Below the pieces are notes generated by a model that was not told where the DNA came from, did no database searches, and saw only the letters and a program-made list of their open reading frames with translations. The position numbers were made by a program, and so were the translations under genes. From Luteolibacter yonseiensis (GTDB lineage Bacteria > Verrucomicrobiota > Verrucomicrobiia > Verrucomicrobiales > Akkermansiaceae), in contig NZ_JAENIK010000008.1 of the NCBI RefSeq assembly GCF_016595465.1, positions 248,001 through 312,000 of the forward strand: a stretch of DNA of 64,000 nucleotides. The letters run 5' to 3'. Positions 35,157 to 43,483 of this stretch are shown here, one piece after another. Every line of letters begins with the position of its first letter. The stretch's first letter is position 1.

Positions 35157-36332
35157 CAACCACTCCACCGCCGCCGCCGCCGCATGGGTCGCGGTGGCGA
35201 AACATCCCTGCATGAGGTAGCCTCCGGTGGGTGCCTCCCAATCGATCATTTCTCCGGCGAGGAAGACACCGGGAAGCTTCTTCAACATGAGCGATCCGTC
35301 GATCTCGCTCCATAGGACGCCGCCGGCGGAGGAGATCGCTTCATCAATGGGACGCGGCCGGGTCAGTGGAACACGGCAGTTTTTCACCTCGCCGGCGAGG
35401 GAAGCGGCGTCAGGGTGGGATTTCTCTCCGAGAATGGCGACGGCGGGCTCGCTGAGTTTCCAGCGAATCGCGGCCTCCTTGAGGAAGTCCCGGCGCACGG
35501 ACTCCATTTTCGCGACGAGCTGTTCCTCGGTGAAGGTGGGTTTGAAATCGATGGAAACCGCGGGTTCGTCCATAGACCGGAGGATCGTACCAAGTTGGTA
35601 GATCGCCCCACCCTCGAGACCGTAGCGGGTGACCATGAGTTCGCCAATGGCGGTCTGTGCTCCGGCACGGACATGGATGTTCTTCAGGGGACGTCCCTCG
35701 GCGGCGGCCAGAACTTCCTCCGGCCATTCATGTTCCCATCCGCAGTTCGCCGGAGCGAGCGGGTGATGGGAAATCCCGAGTTCTTCGAAGATCCGCACCC
35801 AGCCCCCGTCCGAGCCGGTCTTCGTCCACGAGCCACCACCGAGCGCGAGGATGACGGCATCGGCGGTGGCGGTGTGGCCGTTTGAAAATCCAAGCCGCGG
35901 TGAGGCATCGATAGAAACCAAGCGGTGGTTCATTTCCAATCGCACGCCCAGCCCCCGCAGCCGCTCGATCCAGCGCCGGAGCAGCGGCGCGGCTTTCAGC
36001 GCCTTCGGATAAACCCGTCCGCTGGTCGCTTGGAAAGTTTCCACCCCCAGCTCCGCCGCCCATGCCCGGAGCGCGGCGGGGTCGAATCCGGAAATGAGTT
36101 TTCCCCAGATTTCCTCCGGTTGGTCCGGGCCCGTGTAGCGGGTGATGAAACGGTCGAACGATTCGCCGTGGGTGAGATTCAGGCCGCCCTTTCCCGCAAC
36201 CAGGAATTTCCTGCCGCAGGACGGCTTGGCGTCATACAGCGTGACCTTCAGGCCTGCGGTGGCCGCGACTTCTGCGGCGCGGAGGCCGGCGGGGCCGCCA
36301 CCGATGACGGCAAGTTGGGAGTGGGTGTGCAA
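35148..36332 (-). CDS. HI0933/TIGR03862-like flavoprotein oxidoreductase
   Basis: FAD-dependent protein of 394 residues. The dinucleotide-binding GGGPAGLRAAEVAA begins at 11. KPSCGRKFLVAGKGGLNLTHGE is the HI0933 family signature. ATADAVILALGGGSWTKTGSDG and the C-terminal PGVFLAGEMIDWEAPTGGYLMQGCFATA complete the FAD site. Length and wording fit the TIGR03862 subgroup. The reaction is unknown; relatives act on unsaturated organic acids. It stands alone. Confidence 0.9.
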   Translation of the reverse strand: MHTHSQLAVIGGGPAGLRAAEVAATAGLKVTLYDAKPSCGRKFLVAGKGGLNLTHGESFDRFITRYTGPDQPEEIWGKLISGFDPAALRAWAAELGVETFQATSGRVYPKALKAAPLLRRWIERLRGLGVRLEMNHRLVSIDASPRLGFSNGHTATADAVILALGGGSWTKTGSDGGWVRIFEELGISHHPLAPANCGWEHEWPEEVLAAAEGRPLKNIHVRAGAQTAIGELMVTRYGLEGGAIYQLGTILRSMDEPAVSIDFKPTFTEEQLVAKMESVRRDFLKEAAIRWKLSEPAVAILGEKSHPDAASLAGEVKNCRVPLTRPRPIDEAISSAGGVLWSEIDGSLMLKKLPGVFLAGEMIDWEAPTGGYLMQGCFATATHAAAAAVEWLSR

Positions 36333-36512
36333 GTGGCGGGGAGGCTAGGATGGGGAAATCCGGAAGAACAGCGAAGAATCCGGACAGGGAAACGATTCGG
36401 CGGGACCTCCCGAGGGAAAAACCCGCCAAACCCGCCCCTCGACGGGCTGGGTTGACAGAAAGACGCCAGCCCCCCATGGTCCGCGTGTTTACCGCTGTTT
36501 TGCGCCCTAATC

Positions 36513-37874
36513 ATGATATTTAAAAGTCTCTGTCGCCACGCCGGTATCGGTGCGAATTCCTATGTGTTGAAAACCAAGACCGCGCAGGTGGTGCTGGATG
36601 CAGGCATGCACCCGAAACACGAGGGCAGCGAGGCGATCCCCCATTACGAGTTTCTGGACGGCAGGACCGTGGACTCCATCATCATCACCCATTCGCACCT
36701 GGATCACGTCGGCACGCTGCCCGTTTTCCTCCAGGGCCAGCCTCAGGCGAAGGTGTTCATGAGCCCGGAAACGGCGGAACTCGCCACCGCCATGCTTCAT
36801 AACTCGGTGAATGTCATGCAGGCGAAGCGCATCGAGCACGGCATCGCCGAATATCCTCTTTTCGAACATCGCGAGCTGGATGAAATCGAGGATTCCTTTG
36901 AAACCCGCGCCATCGAGCGTCCGTTCGATCTCGATCCCGAGGGTGTTTTCCGGGGCACGTTCCACGATGCGGGCCACATTCTCGGCTCCGTCGGCGTGAC
37001 CATCGAGTGCGAGGATAAAAAGGTTTTCTACACGGGTGACGTGAACTTCGAGCACAGCACCCTTCAAAAAGGCGCGCTCTTTCCGGAGGGGAAAGTGGAC
37101 GCGCTCATTGTGGAAACCACACGGGGCGAGCAGGCCCGCGACCCGAAATACGACCGCAAGAACGAGGAAAACGAATTCGCCGAGGCCATTAAAAACGTCA
37201 TCGGCCGCAAGGGCTCGGTGCTCATTCCGGTTTTCGCGATGGGGAAAACCCAGGAAGTCCTTGGAATGATCCACCGCTTCAAGGCAGAGGGCCTCATTCC
37301 GAAGAAGACCCCGGTGTACATCGGCGGGTTAAGCACGAAGATGACGCAGGTCTATGACCGCTTCAGCACCACCTCCCGCCGCCACCTGCCCAATTTCCGT
37401 TTCCTCAAGGACATGGAGCTTGAAGCGGGCAGCAAGAAGCGCAAGGGGCCCATCCCCTTCCACCCCGGCTGCATCTACGCGCTTTCCAGCGGCATGATGT
37501 CGGAGAAAACCGTTTCGAACAATTTCGCGCGCCAGGGGGTCTTGGAAAATGCCAAGCACGGTCTGTTTTTCGTCGGCTACGCGGACCCCGAAACGCCCGG
37601 CGGCAAGATCCGCGAGGCGAAACAGGGCGACTCCATCGTGCTCGACCCCGCCTACCCTCCCGTCACACTGAATTGTGAGACCCGCATCTTCGACTTCAGC
37701 GGCCACTCGACCCGCGAGGCAATCCTCAACTACATCCTCAAGGTCGCACCGAAACAATGCTTCCTCGTCCATGGTGACGATGGCGCGGTGGCGTGGTTCA
37801 AGCAGGAGATCACGCGCCGTCTGCCGAACACCAAAGTCATCATCCCCGAACCGGGCGTGGACTACGTGATCTGA
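36513..37874 (+). CDS. Beta-CASP metallo-beta-lactamase fold nuclease
   Basis: 453 residues of the CPSF73/Ysh1-like group, probably RNA processing or decay in the cytoplasm. The metal site includes THSHLDHVG (59-67), FHDAGHILGS and YTGDV. The beta-CASP cap carries PVFAMGKTQEVL and later the FSGHSTREAIL and LVHGD motifs. The initial LCRHAGIGANSYVLK is typical of stand-alone bacterial members. It is followed 38 bases later by the coiled-coil gene. Confidence 0.92.
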   Translation: MIFKSLCRHAGIGANSYVLKTKTAQVVLDAGMHPKHEGSEAIPHYEFLDGRTVDSIIITHSHLDHVGTLPVFLQGQPQAKVFMSPETAELATAMLHNSVNVMQAKRIEHGIAEYPLFEHRELDEIEDSFETRAIERPFDLDPEGVFRGTFHDAGHILGSVGVTIECEDKKVFYTGDVNFEHSTLQKGALFPEGKVDALIVETTRGEQARDPKYDRKNEENEFAEAIKNVIGRKGSVLIPVFAMGKTQEVLGMIHRFKAEGLIPKKTPVYIGGLSTKMTQVYDRFSTTSRRHLPNFRFLKDMELEAGSKKRKGPIPFHPGCIYALSSGMMSEKTVSNNFARQGVLENAKHGLFFVGYADPETPGGKIREAKQGDSIVLDPAYPPVTLNCETRIFDFSGHSTREAILNYILKVAPKQCFLVHGDDGAVAWFKQEITRRLPNTKVIIPEPGVDYVI

Positions 37875-37912
37875 TTCCTCCCCACATTTCCCCAAAACCC
37901 AACCCATCCGCC

Positions 37913-39001
37913 ATGTTAGAGAATCTTCTCAAAGCCCTTCCGCTCGTCGCACCCATCGCCCTCGTCTGCCTCGGCCTGGGATGGGCGCTGCGCGGTCTTT
38001 TCTCCAAGCCCGCGGCCACCGCCAAGGCAGCTCCGGCGGCTGACGCCGGAAAACAGGACCGGGTGAAAAATCTGGAAGCCGCTTTGGAGAAATCCCGCAG
38101 TTCGCACAAGGCGACCAAGACCGAGTTGGAAACCCTCCAGGCGTCCAGCGTGGCCAAAGCCACCTTGGAAGCGGCCACCTCGGAACTCGACACCGCCCGC
38201 AAGGAACTTGATGGCGTCGGCAGGCGCATTTCCGCACTGGAGGCGGATCTCAAAAAATCCCAGGAAACCATCAGGAACCTGAACAGCCGCGCCAACGAGG
38301 TGGACAAGACCCAGAAGGACCGCAGCTTCACCCTCGAAAACGAACTCTCCAAAGCCCGCGAGCAGCTCTCCATTCTCCAGAACCGCCCCGACGACAGTGC
38401 CGATCTCCAAGCCGAGATCGAACGCCTGCGCGAATCCGTCGCCGTTTCCACCCGCTACGCCGGGGAAATGAGGAAGCGTGAAGCCGCCGCGGTGGAAGCT
38501 CTCGAAAAAGCCGAAGCGCGTCTTGCGGACGCCGGTTCCGCCGCCCGCTCCGCCCCCGCCTCCAGAAAAATCGGCCCCGTCGCCGATTCCGGCCGCATCG
38601 CCGCAGCGAAAGCCGAGGTGCTCCGCATTGTCGAACAGAACAAGGCGAAAGCCGCGGCGGCCGCCATCGCCGCACCTCTTCTGCCTGCGCTGGAAAACTT
38701 GACGGAACCTGCCAAGGAAGAGCCTGCCGCTGTGGCGGAAGAACCGGCTGCTTCCATCGAAGAGGCTGCGGCTGTCGTGGAGGAATCCATCGCGCCCGCC
38801 GCAGAGCCAGTTGCTCCCGTTGAGGAGCCAGCCTCTGTTATTGAAGAGCCGGCCGTATCCGTCGAGGAGTCTGTCGCGGCCATCGAGGAACCCGTCGCCG
38901 CCGATGAGCCTGTCGCTGCAGCCGAAACTCCGGTGGCAAACGAAGAAAAGGAAGACGAGCCGAAAAAGCCGGCCCCCGGCGAGCTCTTCACCTTGGAATG
39001 A
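37913..39001 (+). CDS. Membrane-anchored coiled-coil protein with acidic Glu/Ala/Pro repeat tail
   Basis: 362 residues from ATG 37913 (MLENLLKALP). One membrane segment lies at about 8-27. A coiled coil follows (about 45-200, with alternating Lys/Glu and heptad Leu). Then come a linker with repeated Ala and a C-terminal region (about 260-355) built of degenerate EEP-A units (such as EEPAASIEEAAAVVEES). No catalytic motif. It could bridge the membrane and a cytoplasmic partner. The repeat tail is prone to slippage, so its length may vary among strains. Confidence 0.75.
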   Translation: MLENLLKALPLVAPIALVCLGLGWALRGLFSKPAATAKAAPAADAGKQDRVKNLEAALEKSRSSHKATKTELETLQASSVAKATLEAATSELDTARKELDGVGRRISALEADLKKSQETIRNLNSRANEVDKTQKDRSFTLENELSKAREQLSILQNRPDDSADLQAEIERLRESVAVSTRYAGEMRKREAAAVEALEKAEARLADAGSAARSAPASRKIGPVADSGRIAAAKAEVLRIVEQNKAKAAAAAIAAPLLPALENLTEPAKEEPAAVAEEPAASIEEAAAVVEESIAPAAEPVAPVEEPASVIEEPAVSVEESVAAIEEPVAADEPVAAAETPVANEEKEDEPKKPAPGELFTLE

Positions 39002-39205
39002 TCCATCGCAGCGTCGGTCCGTGGTCGCTGACGGATCCTTGCAACCACCCCTCCGCCGATTGACTGGGGAAGAACGACGCGAATCCGCGGATCCGCATCC
39101 ATCGGCGATTGAAAAATCCATCCGCGAGGTTCCCAGAAATGATTCTTCATTGAGGAAAGATCTTCTGAAAGCCGCGAAAACCCATTTCCGTAAAACCCGA
39201 AACCC

Positions 39206-41380
39206 ATGCGAAAAACCCTGCCGCTCGTCCTGCTTTCCCTCGCAGCCGCAAACGCCGCGCCGCTTCAGAAACAAACCATCGCCGGGGGATTCCACGACCC
39301 CATGTCCATCACGGTCGCCCCGGATGGCGACATCTACCTCGTCGAGCGCGAAGGCAAGCTCCTCCGCATCCGTCCCGGCACCGGCGGCGTTTTTGAAATC
39401 GGCAATCTCACCGTTTCCGCGCTTCGTTCGACCGATCCCAAGAGCAACTCCGCCGTGGAGGACGGCTTGCAAGGCATCGCGCTCGATCCGGATTTCGCCA
39501 AGAACCAACGCATCTACCTCTACTACAGCCACCCGGAAAAACTGCTGGACCGCCTGTCCCGCTTCACCCTGAAGGACGGCAAGCTGGACGTTTCTTCGGA
39601 ACTGGTTCTCATCGACGTTCCTTCCGAACGTCACGACCGCATCTGCCACCATGGAGGTTCCGTGCAATTCGGCCCGGACGGACTGCTCTACCTGAGCATC
39701 GGTGACAACACCAACCCCTTCGACAGCGACGGCTACGCCCCGATCGACAACCGCGAGAACCGCCTGCCGTGGGACGCCCAGCGCAGCGCCGGGAACACGA
39801 ACGACCTGCGTGGCAAAATCCTCCGCATCCGACCGACCGAAACCGGCTACGACATCCCGCCCGGCAATTTGTTTCCGAAAGGCACCCCGAAGACCCGTCC
39901 GGAAATCTATGTCATGGGCTGCCGGAATCCGTTCCGCATCTCCATCGATCCCAAAAACAGCACGCTTTACTGGGGCGAGGTCGGCCCGGACGCGTCAAAA
40001 CCTTCGGACAAAGGCCCCGCCGGTCACGACGAGGTGAACCAGGCCAAGGCCGCCGGCAACTTCGGTTGGCCGTTCCTCGTCGGGGATAACAAGCCTTATC
40101 CGATCGTGGACTTCACCACCGGCAAGCCCGGCCGCATGACCGATCCTGCGAAGCCGCAGAACACCGGCATCCGCAACACCGGACTCACCGACCTGCCACC
40201 CGCCCAGTCCGCATTCATCTGGTATCCGTATGACGAAAGCCCGGAATTTCCGGTCATGGGCAAGGGTGGCCGCAATGCGATGGCCGGTCCGGTCTTCTAC
40301 CACGACTCCGGCCGAAAGTATAACATCCTCGACAAGAGCGACGACCATACCCTGCTCACCTACGACTGGGTGCGGGCGAAAATCTGGAAGGCCAAACTCG
40401 GCAATGGAGAGAAACTCGTGAGACTCGAATCCTTCGACGACCTCTCCAAGCACCCGATGGATATGGAAATGGCGGCCGACGGCTCCATCTGGCTGCTCGA
40501 CTACGGCACCGAATGGTGGTTCAACAAAAACGGCAGCCTCATCCACGTTCTTCCGGAGTCCGCGAACCGCCCGCCGCAGATCGAGATCGAGGCGGTGGCC
40601 GACAAGCCCCTCACCTACACCGTCAAGTCCGCCACCGATCCTGAGAACGATCCCATCACCGTGACCTGGTGGCTCACCACCGGCACGACCGAGCGCAAGC
40701 TCGGCAGCGGGAAATCCATCACCATCGAGCCGAACAGCGGCAGCGAGATCCGCGCCGTCGCCTCCGACGGAAAAAGTCCGAACGCCGTCGCCCGCATTTC
40801 CCTCACCCAGGAAGCCGCCGCGCCCGAGCTGAAGCTCTCGCTGGATGGCGACCCGAAATCGCTGGGCTTCGGCGAAAGCGTCGGTTTCAAGATCACTGCG
40901 GAAAAATCGCCGGACGCCGCACAGGTGAGCGTCCGCGCCCGCTATATCCCCGCGACCGGCCACGATGCCGGAGGCCCGCAATTCCCCGCCGCCATCAACG
41001 CCCTCGTCACCTCGAACCTCTGCCTCGCCTGCCACCAGGTGGACGTCACCTCCGTCGGTCCGGCCTACGTGAACGTCGCGCTGAAATATCGCGGCCAGGC
41101 CGACGCCCTCGATAAGCTGAAGGCGAAAGTCAAAGCAGGCGGCGGCGGCGTCTGGGGCGAAGTCCCCATGCCGCCCCAGATCGCCCTCAAGGACGAAGAT
41201 GCCGACACCATTCTCCGCGCCGTCCTCGGCCTGGCAGAAGGCATCAGCGAAACCAAGGGCAGCAACGAGGGAAAAATCACCCTCGCACCAAAACCTGCGG
41301 GAGCCGAAGGCGGAGCTTGGGAATTCAGTGCCGAAGCGCCGGGCTACACCACCGCGAAGTTCAGGATCCCGGCAAAGTAG
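39206..41380 (+). CDS. Secreted sugar dehydrogenase (GSDH propeller) with C-terminal cytochrome c
   Basis: 724 residues with a signal peptide ending ANA (about 1-17). The propeller has GLQGIALDPDFAKNQRIYLYYS, HHGGSVQFGPDGLLYLSIGDN, LRGKILRIRP, VMGCRNPFRISID and NFGWPFLVGDNKPYP. A PKD/CBM-like stretch (about 445-595) follows. The haem-binding CLACH is near residue 610 with a downstream Met in GEVPMPPQ, a class I cytochrome c. The C-terminus adds a short beta segment. Electrons from PQQ- or metal-bound sugar oxidation could pass to the haem (inference). Confidence 0.92.
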   Translation: MRKTLPLVLLSLAAANAAPLQKQTIAGGFHDPMSITVAPDGDIYLVEREGKLLRIRPGTGGVFEIGNLTVSALRSTDPKSNSAVEDGLQGIALDPDFAKNQRIYLYYSHPEKLLDRLSRFTLKDGKLDVSSELVLIDVPSERHDRICHHGGSVQFGPDGLLYLSIGDNTNPFDSDGYAPIDNRENRLPWDAQRSAGNTNDLRGKILRIRPTETGYDIPPGNLFPKGTPKTRPEIYVMGCRNPFRISIDPKNSTLYWGEVGPDASKPSDKGPAGHDEVNQAKAAGNFGWPFLVGDNKPYPIVDFTTGKPGRMTDPAKPQNTGIRNTGLTDLPPAQSAFIWYPYDESPEFPVMGKGGRNAMAGPVFYHDSGRKYNILDKSDDHTLLTYDWVRAKIWKAKLGNGEKLVRLESFDDLSKHPMDMEMAADGSIWLLDYGTEWWFNKNGSLIHVLPESANRPPQIEIEAVADKPLTYTVKSATDPENDPITVTWWLTTGTTERKLGSGKSITIEPNSGSEIRAVASDGKSPNAVARISLTQEAAAPELKLSLDGDPKSLGFGESVGFKITAEKSPDAAQVSVRARYIPATGHDAGGPQFPAAINALVTSNLCLACHQVDVTSVGPAYVNVALKYRGQADALDKLKAKVKAGGGGVWGEVPMPPQIALKDEDADTILRAVLGLAEGISETKGSNEGKITLAPKPAGAEGGAWEFSAEAPGYTTAKFRIPAK

Positions 41381-41597
41381 CAGTCAATAGTAAGGGGCGG
41401 GCCCACTCCACGGCTTTCATCAAGTGACATTGAACAAGCCGCTTGATAACCAGTGCCTATGATGACAATGCTGAATATCGGGATTCTGGAGCCCCTCCGG
41501 AGCAGTTCCATCTTTTGGAACCCTGATGCGGAACCTTGAATCCGCCCGTATTACTGATTGGCAGCTCCGAAATCGCCGCATAGCTTCGCGCCCTTCG

Positions 41598-42983
41598 ATG
41601 TCCGACAAATCTCATTTTCACTTCACCGGTATCTGTGGCACGGCCATGGGGGCCGTCGCCGCCGCCATGAAACAACGCGGGTTCACCGTCACCGGTTCGG
41701 ATGCGAACGTTTACCCGCCGATGTCGGATTTCCTGCGCGGGCAAGGCATCACCATCACGGAAGGCTACCGCGAGGAAAACATTCCGGCGGACACGGACGT
41801 CGTCATCATCGGCAACGCCATCTCCCGGGGGAATCCCGAAGCCGAGGCCGCGCTCGACCGCAAGCTGCTGTATCATTCCCTGCCGGAGGTGATGAAGGAG
41901 TTTTTCCTGCGCGGGAAACGCAATTTCGTCGTCTCGGGCACCCACGGCAAAACGACCACCTCGTCCATGCTGACGTGGATTTTCAAGAACGCGGGCCGCG
42001 ATCCCGGCTACATGATCGGCGGATTGCCGAAAAACCTCGGCTGCGGCGCCCATTTCACCGACTCGGACATCAACGTGCTGGAAGGCGACGAATATGACAC
42101 CGCCTTCTTCGACAAGCGCTCGAAATTCCTCCACTACCTGCCCGAGTGCGTCATCGTGAACAACGTGGAATTCGACCACGCGGACATCTACAACTCGCTG
42201 GACGAGATCAAGCTGACGTTCCGCCGCCTGCTCAACATCGTCCCGCGCGGAGGCTGTGCCTTCATCAATGGGGACGAGCAGAACTGCCTCGATGTCGCGG
42301 ACAAGGCCCCCTGCCCCGTCACCCGCGTGGGCTTCGGCGAGAACTGCTCCCTGCGGATTGAAAACCTGAACTACGAGACGGACCGTAGCTCGTTCACCCT
42401 CGGTGGTGTGGGCTACTCGATCCGGATGACCGGCGAGTTCAACGTCCGCAACGCCGCGATGGCCGCCGCCGCCGCCTCCTTCGCCGGGCTTTCCGCCGAT
42501 GAAATCCGCGACGGTCTGGAATCCTTCGACGGTGTCGCCCGACGCCAGGAACTCAAGGGCGAGGTGAACGGCATCAAGGTCATCGACGACTTCGCCCACC
42601 ATCCGACCGCCATCCGCCTCGCGGTGCAGAGCCTGCGCCAGCGCCACCCCGAATCCCGCCTGTGGATTCTTTTCGAACCCCGTTCGAACACCACCCGCCG
42701 CGCGGTTTTCCAAAACGAACTCGCGGAATCCCTCGCGCTCGCGGACTTCGCCGTGGTCGCGGCCCTGACCGACGTTCACAAGATTCCGGAAAACGATCGT
42801 CTGGATCCTGACCGGCTCTCCGCGGACATCGCCCGCCTCGGCGGCCGGGCGTGGTATCTCGCGGATGTGGAAACGATCGTCGGAAAAGTCAGCGAGCTTG
42901 CCCAACCCGGCGACATCATCGCCGTGCTCAGCAATGGCGGCTTCGGCGGCATCCACCAGAAACTCTTGGCCTCACTCGCGTGA
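41598..42983 (+). CDS. mpl: UDP-N-acetylmuramate:L-alanyl-gamma-D-glutamyl-meso-diaminopimelate ligase
   Basis: Murein-recycling ligase that joins the recovered tripeptide to UDP-MurNAc. From ATG 41598 (MSDKSHFHFTGICGTAMG) it has 461 residues. The ATP loop is SGTHGKTTTSS from 113. NNVEFDHADIY and the ligase-typical VIDDFAHHPTAI and FEPRSNTTRR fit Mpl rather than MurC. The frame runs upstream to 41526 without support. The SHOCT lipoprotein follows 40 bases after the stop. Confidence 0.95.
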   Translation: MSDKSHFHFTGICGTAMGAVAAAMKQRGFTVTGSDANVYPPMSDFLRGQGITITEGYREENIPADTDVVIIGNAISRGNPEAEAALDRKLLYHSLPEVMKEFFLRGKRNFVVSGTHGKTTTSSMLTWIFKNAGRDPGYMIGGLPKNLGCGAHFTDSDINVLEGDEYDTAFFDKRSKFLHYLPECVIVNNVEFDHADIYNSLDEIKLTFRRLLNIVPRGGCAFINGDEQNCLDVADKAPCPVTRVGFGENCSLRIENLNYETDRSSFTLGGVGYSIRMTGEFNVRNAAMAAAAASFAGLSADEIRDGLESFDGVARRQELKGEVNGIKVIDDFAHHPTAIRLAVQSLRQRHPESRLWILFEPRSNTTRRAVFQNELAESLALADFAVVAALTDVHKIPENDRLDPDRLSADIARLGGRAWYLADVETIVGKVSELAQPGDIIAVLSNGGFGGIHQKLLASLA

Positions 42984-43023
42984 TCTGGCAAACTCCGCCC
43001 AGCACCGCCATTTCTCCTGATCA

Positions 43024-43233
43024 ATGAAGTTCCGTCCTGTCATCACCTCCCTCCTGCTCGCCTGCGCGTCCGCCGGCCTCACCAGCTGCTTCAGCAGTTC
43101 CAAGGTCAATACGAAGAATGAAACGAGCGTCGGCCAGCAGCTCAGCGACCTGGACAACGCCTACCGGCGCGGCATCATCACGGAAAAGGAATACCTCAAG
43201 TTGAAGAAGGCCATCATCAAGGCCAACGACTGA
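43024..43233 (+). CDS. Small SHOCT-domain lipoprotein
   Basis: 69 residues. The signal peptide ends in LTSC (lipidation at about Cys22). A Ser/Asn/Thr linker follows, and then LSDLDNAYRRGIITEKEYLKLKKAI, a match to the short C-terminal SHOCT helix-turn-helix motif. Role unknown; such motifs are thought to mediate oligomerisation. It follows mpl in the same direction. Confidence 0.8.
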   Translation: MKFRPVITSLLLACASAGLTSCFSSSKVNTKNETSVGQQLSDLDNAYRRGIITEKEYLKLKKAIIKAND

Positions 43234-43369
43234 GAGTTACCGCGTCGAATCACCATCACTCCTGGCAACAGGAGCGGATACCAGCCCTGGACGGTGTGAA
43301 GCCGATCCGTGGGTTTTTCATTTTCTACCACTTCCGGGGTATTTTCACCGCTCCCGCATCGCCGGAGCC

Positions 43370-43387
43370 GCCCCCATTAAGGGGGGC
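43370..43387 (+). other. Hairpin GCCCCC-N6-GGGGGC in the leader of the PEP-CTERM gene
   Basis: A six-bp all-GC stem with loop ATTAAG, 96 bases before the ATG at 43484. A weaker stem with a GCAA loop (CTCCTG/CAGGAG, 43259-43274) lies 25 bases after the lipoprotein stop and may end that transcript. Neither is followed by a T-tract. The 250-base spacer 43234-43483 holds no gene. Confidence 0.35.
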
Positions 43388-43483
43388 AAGCGTGGAGTGG
43401 AGTTGCTTTCGCAAACTTCGTGGGATTGCAATGCGGGATCGGTCTTCACCTGTCGGGTGAATTCCTCCCACCGCCCCAAACCC

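Noticed and set aside
41457..42956. 499-codon minus-strand frame opposite mpl
   Set aside because: Antisense shadow; the plus strand has the full Mpl ligase motifs.
43259..43274. Hairpin with GCAA loop after the SHOCT lipoprotein gene as a rho-independent terminator
   Set aside because: Only six base pairs and no following T-tract.
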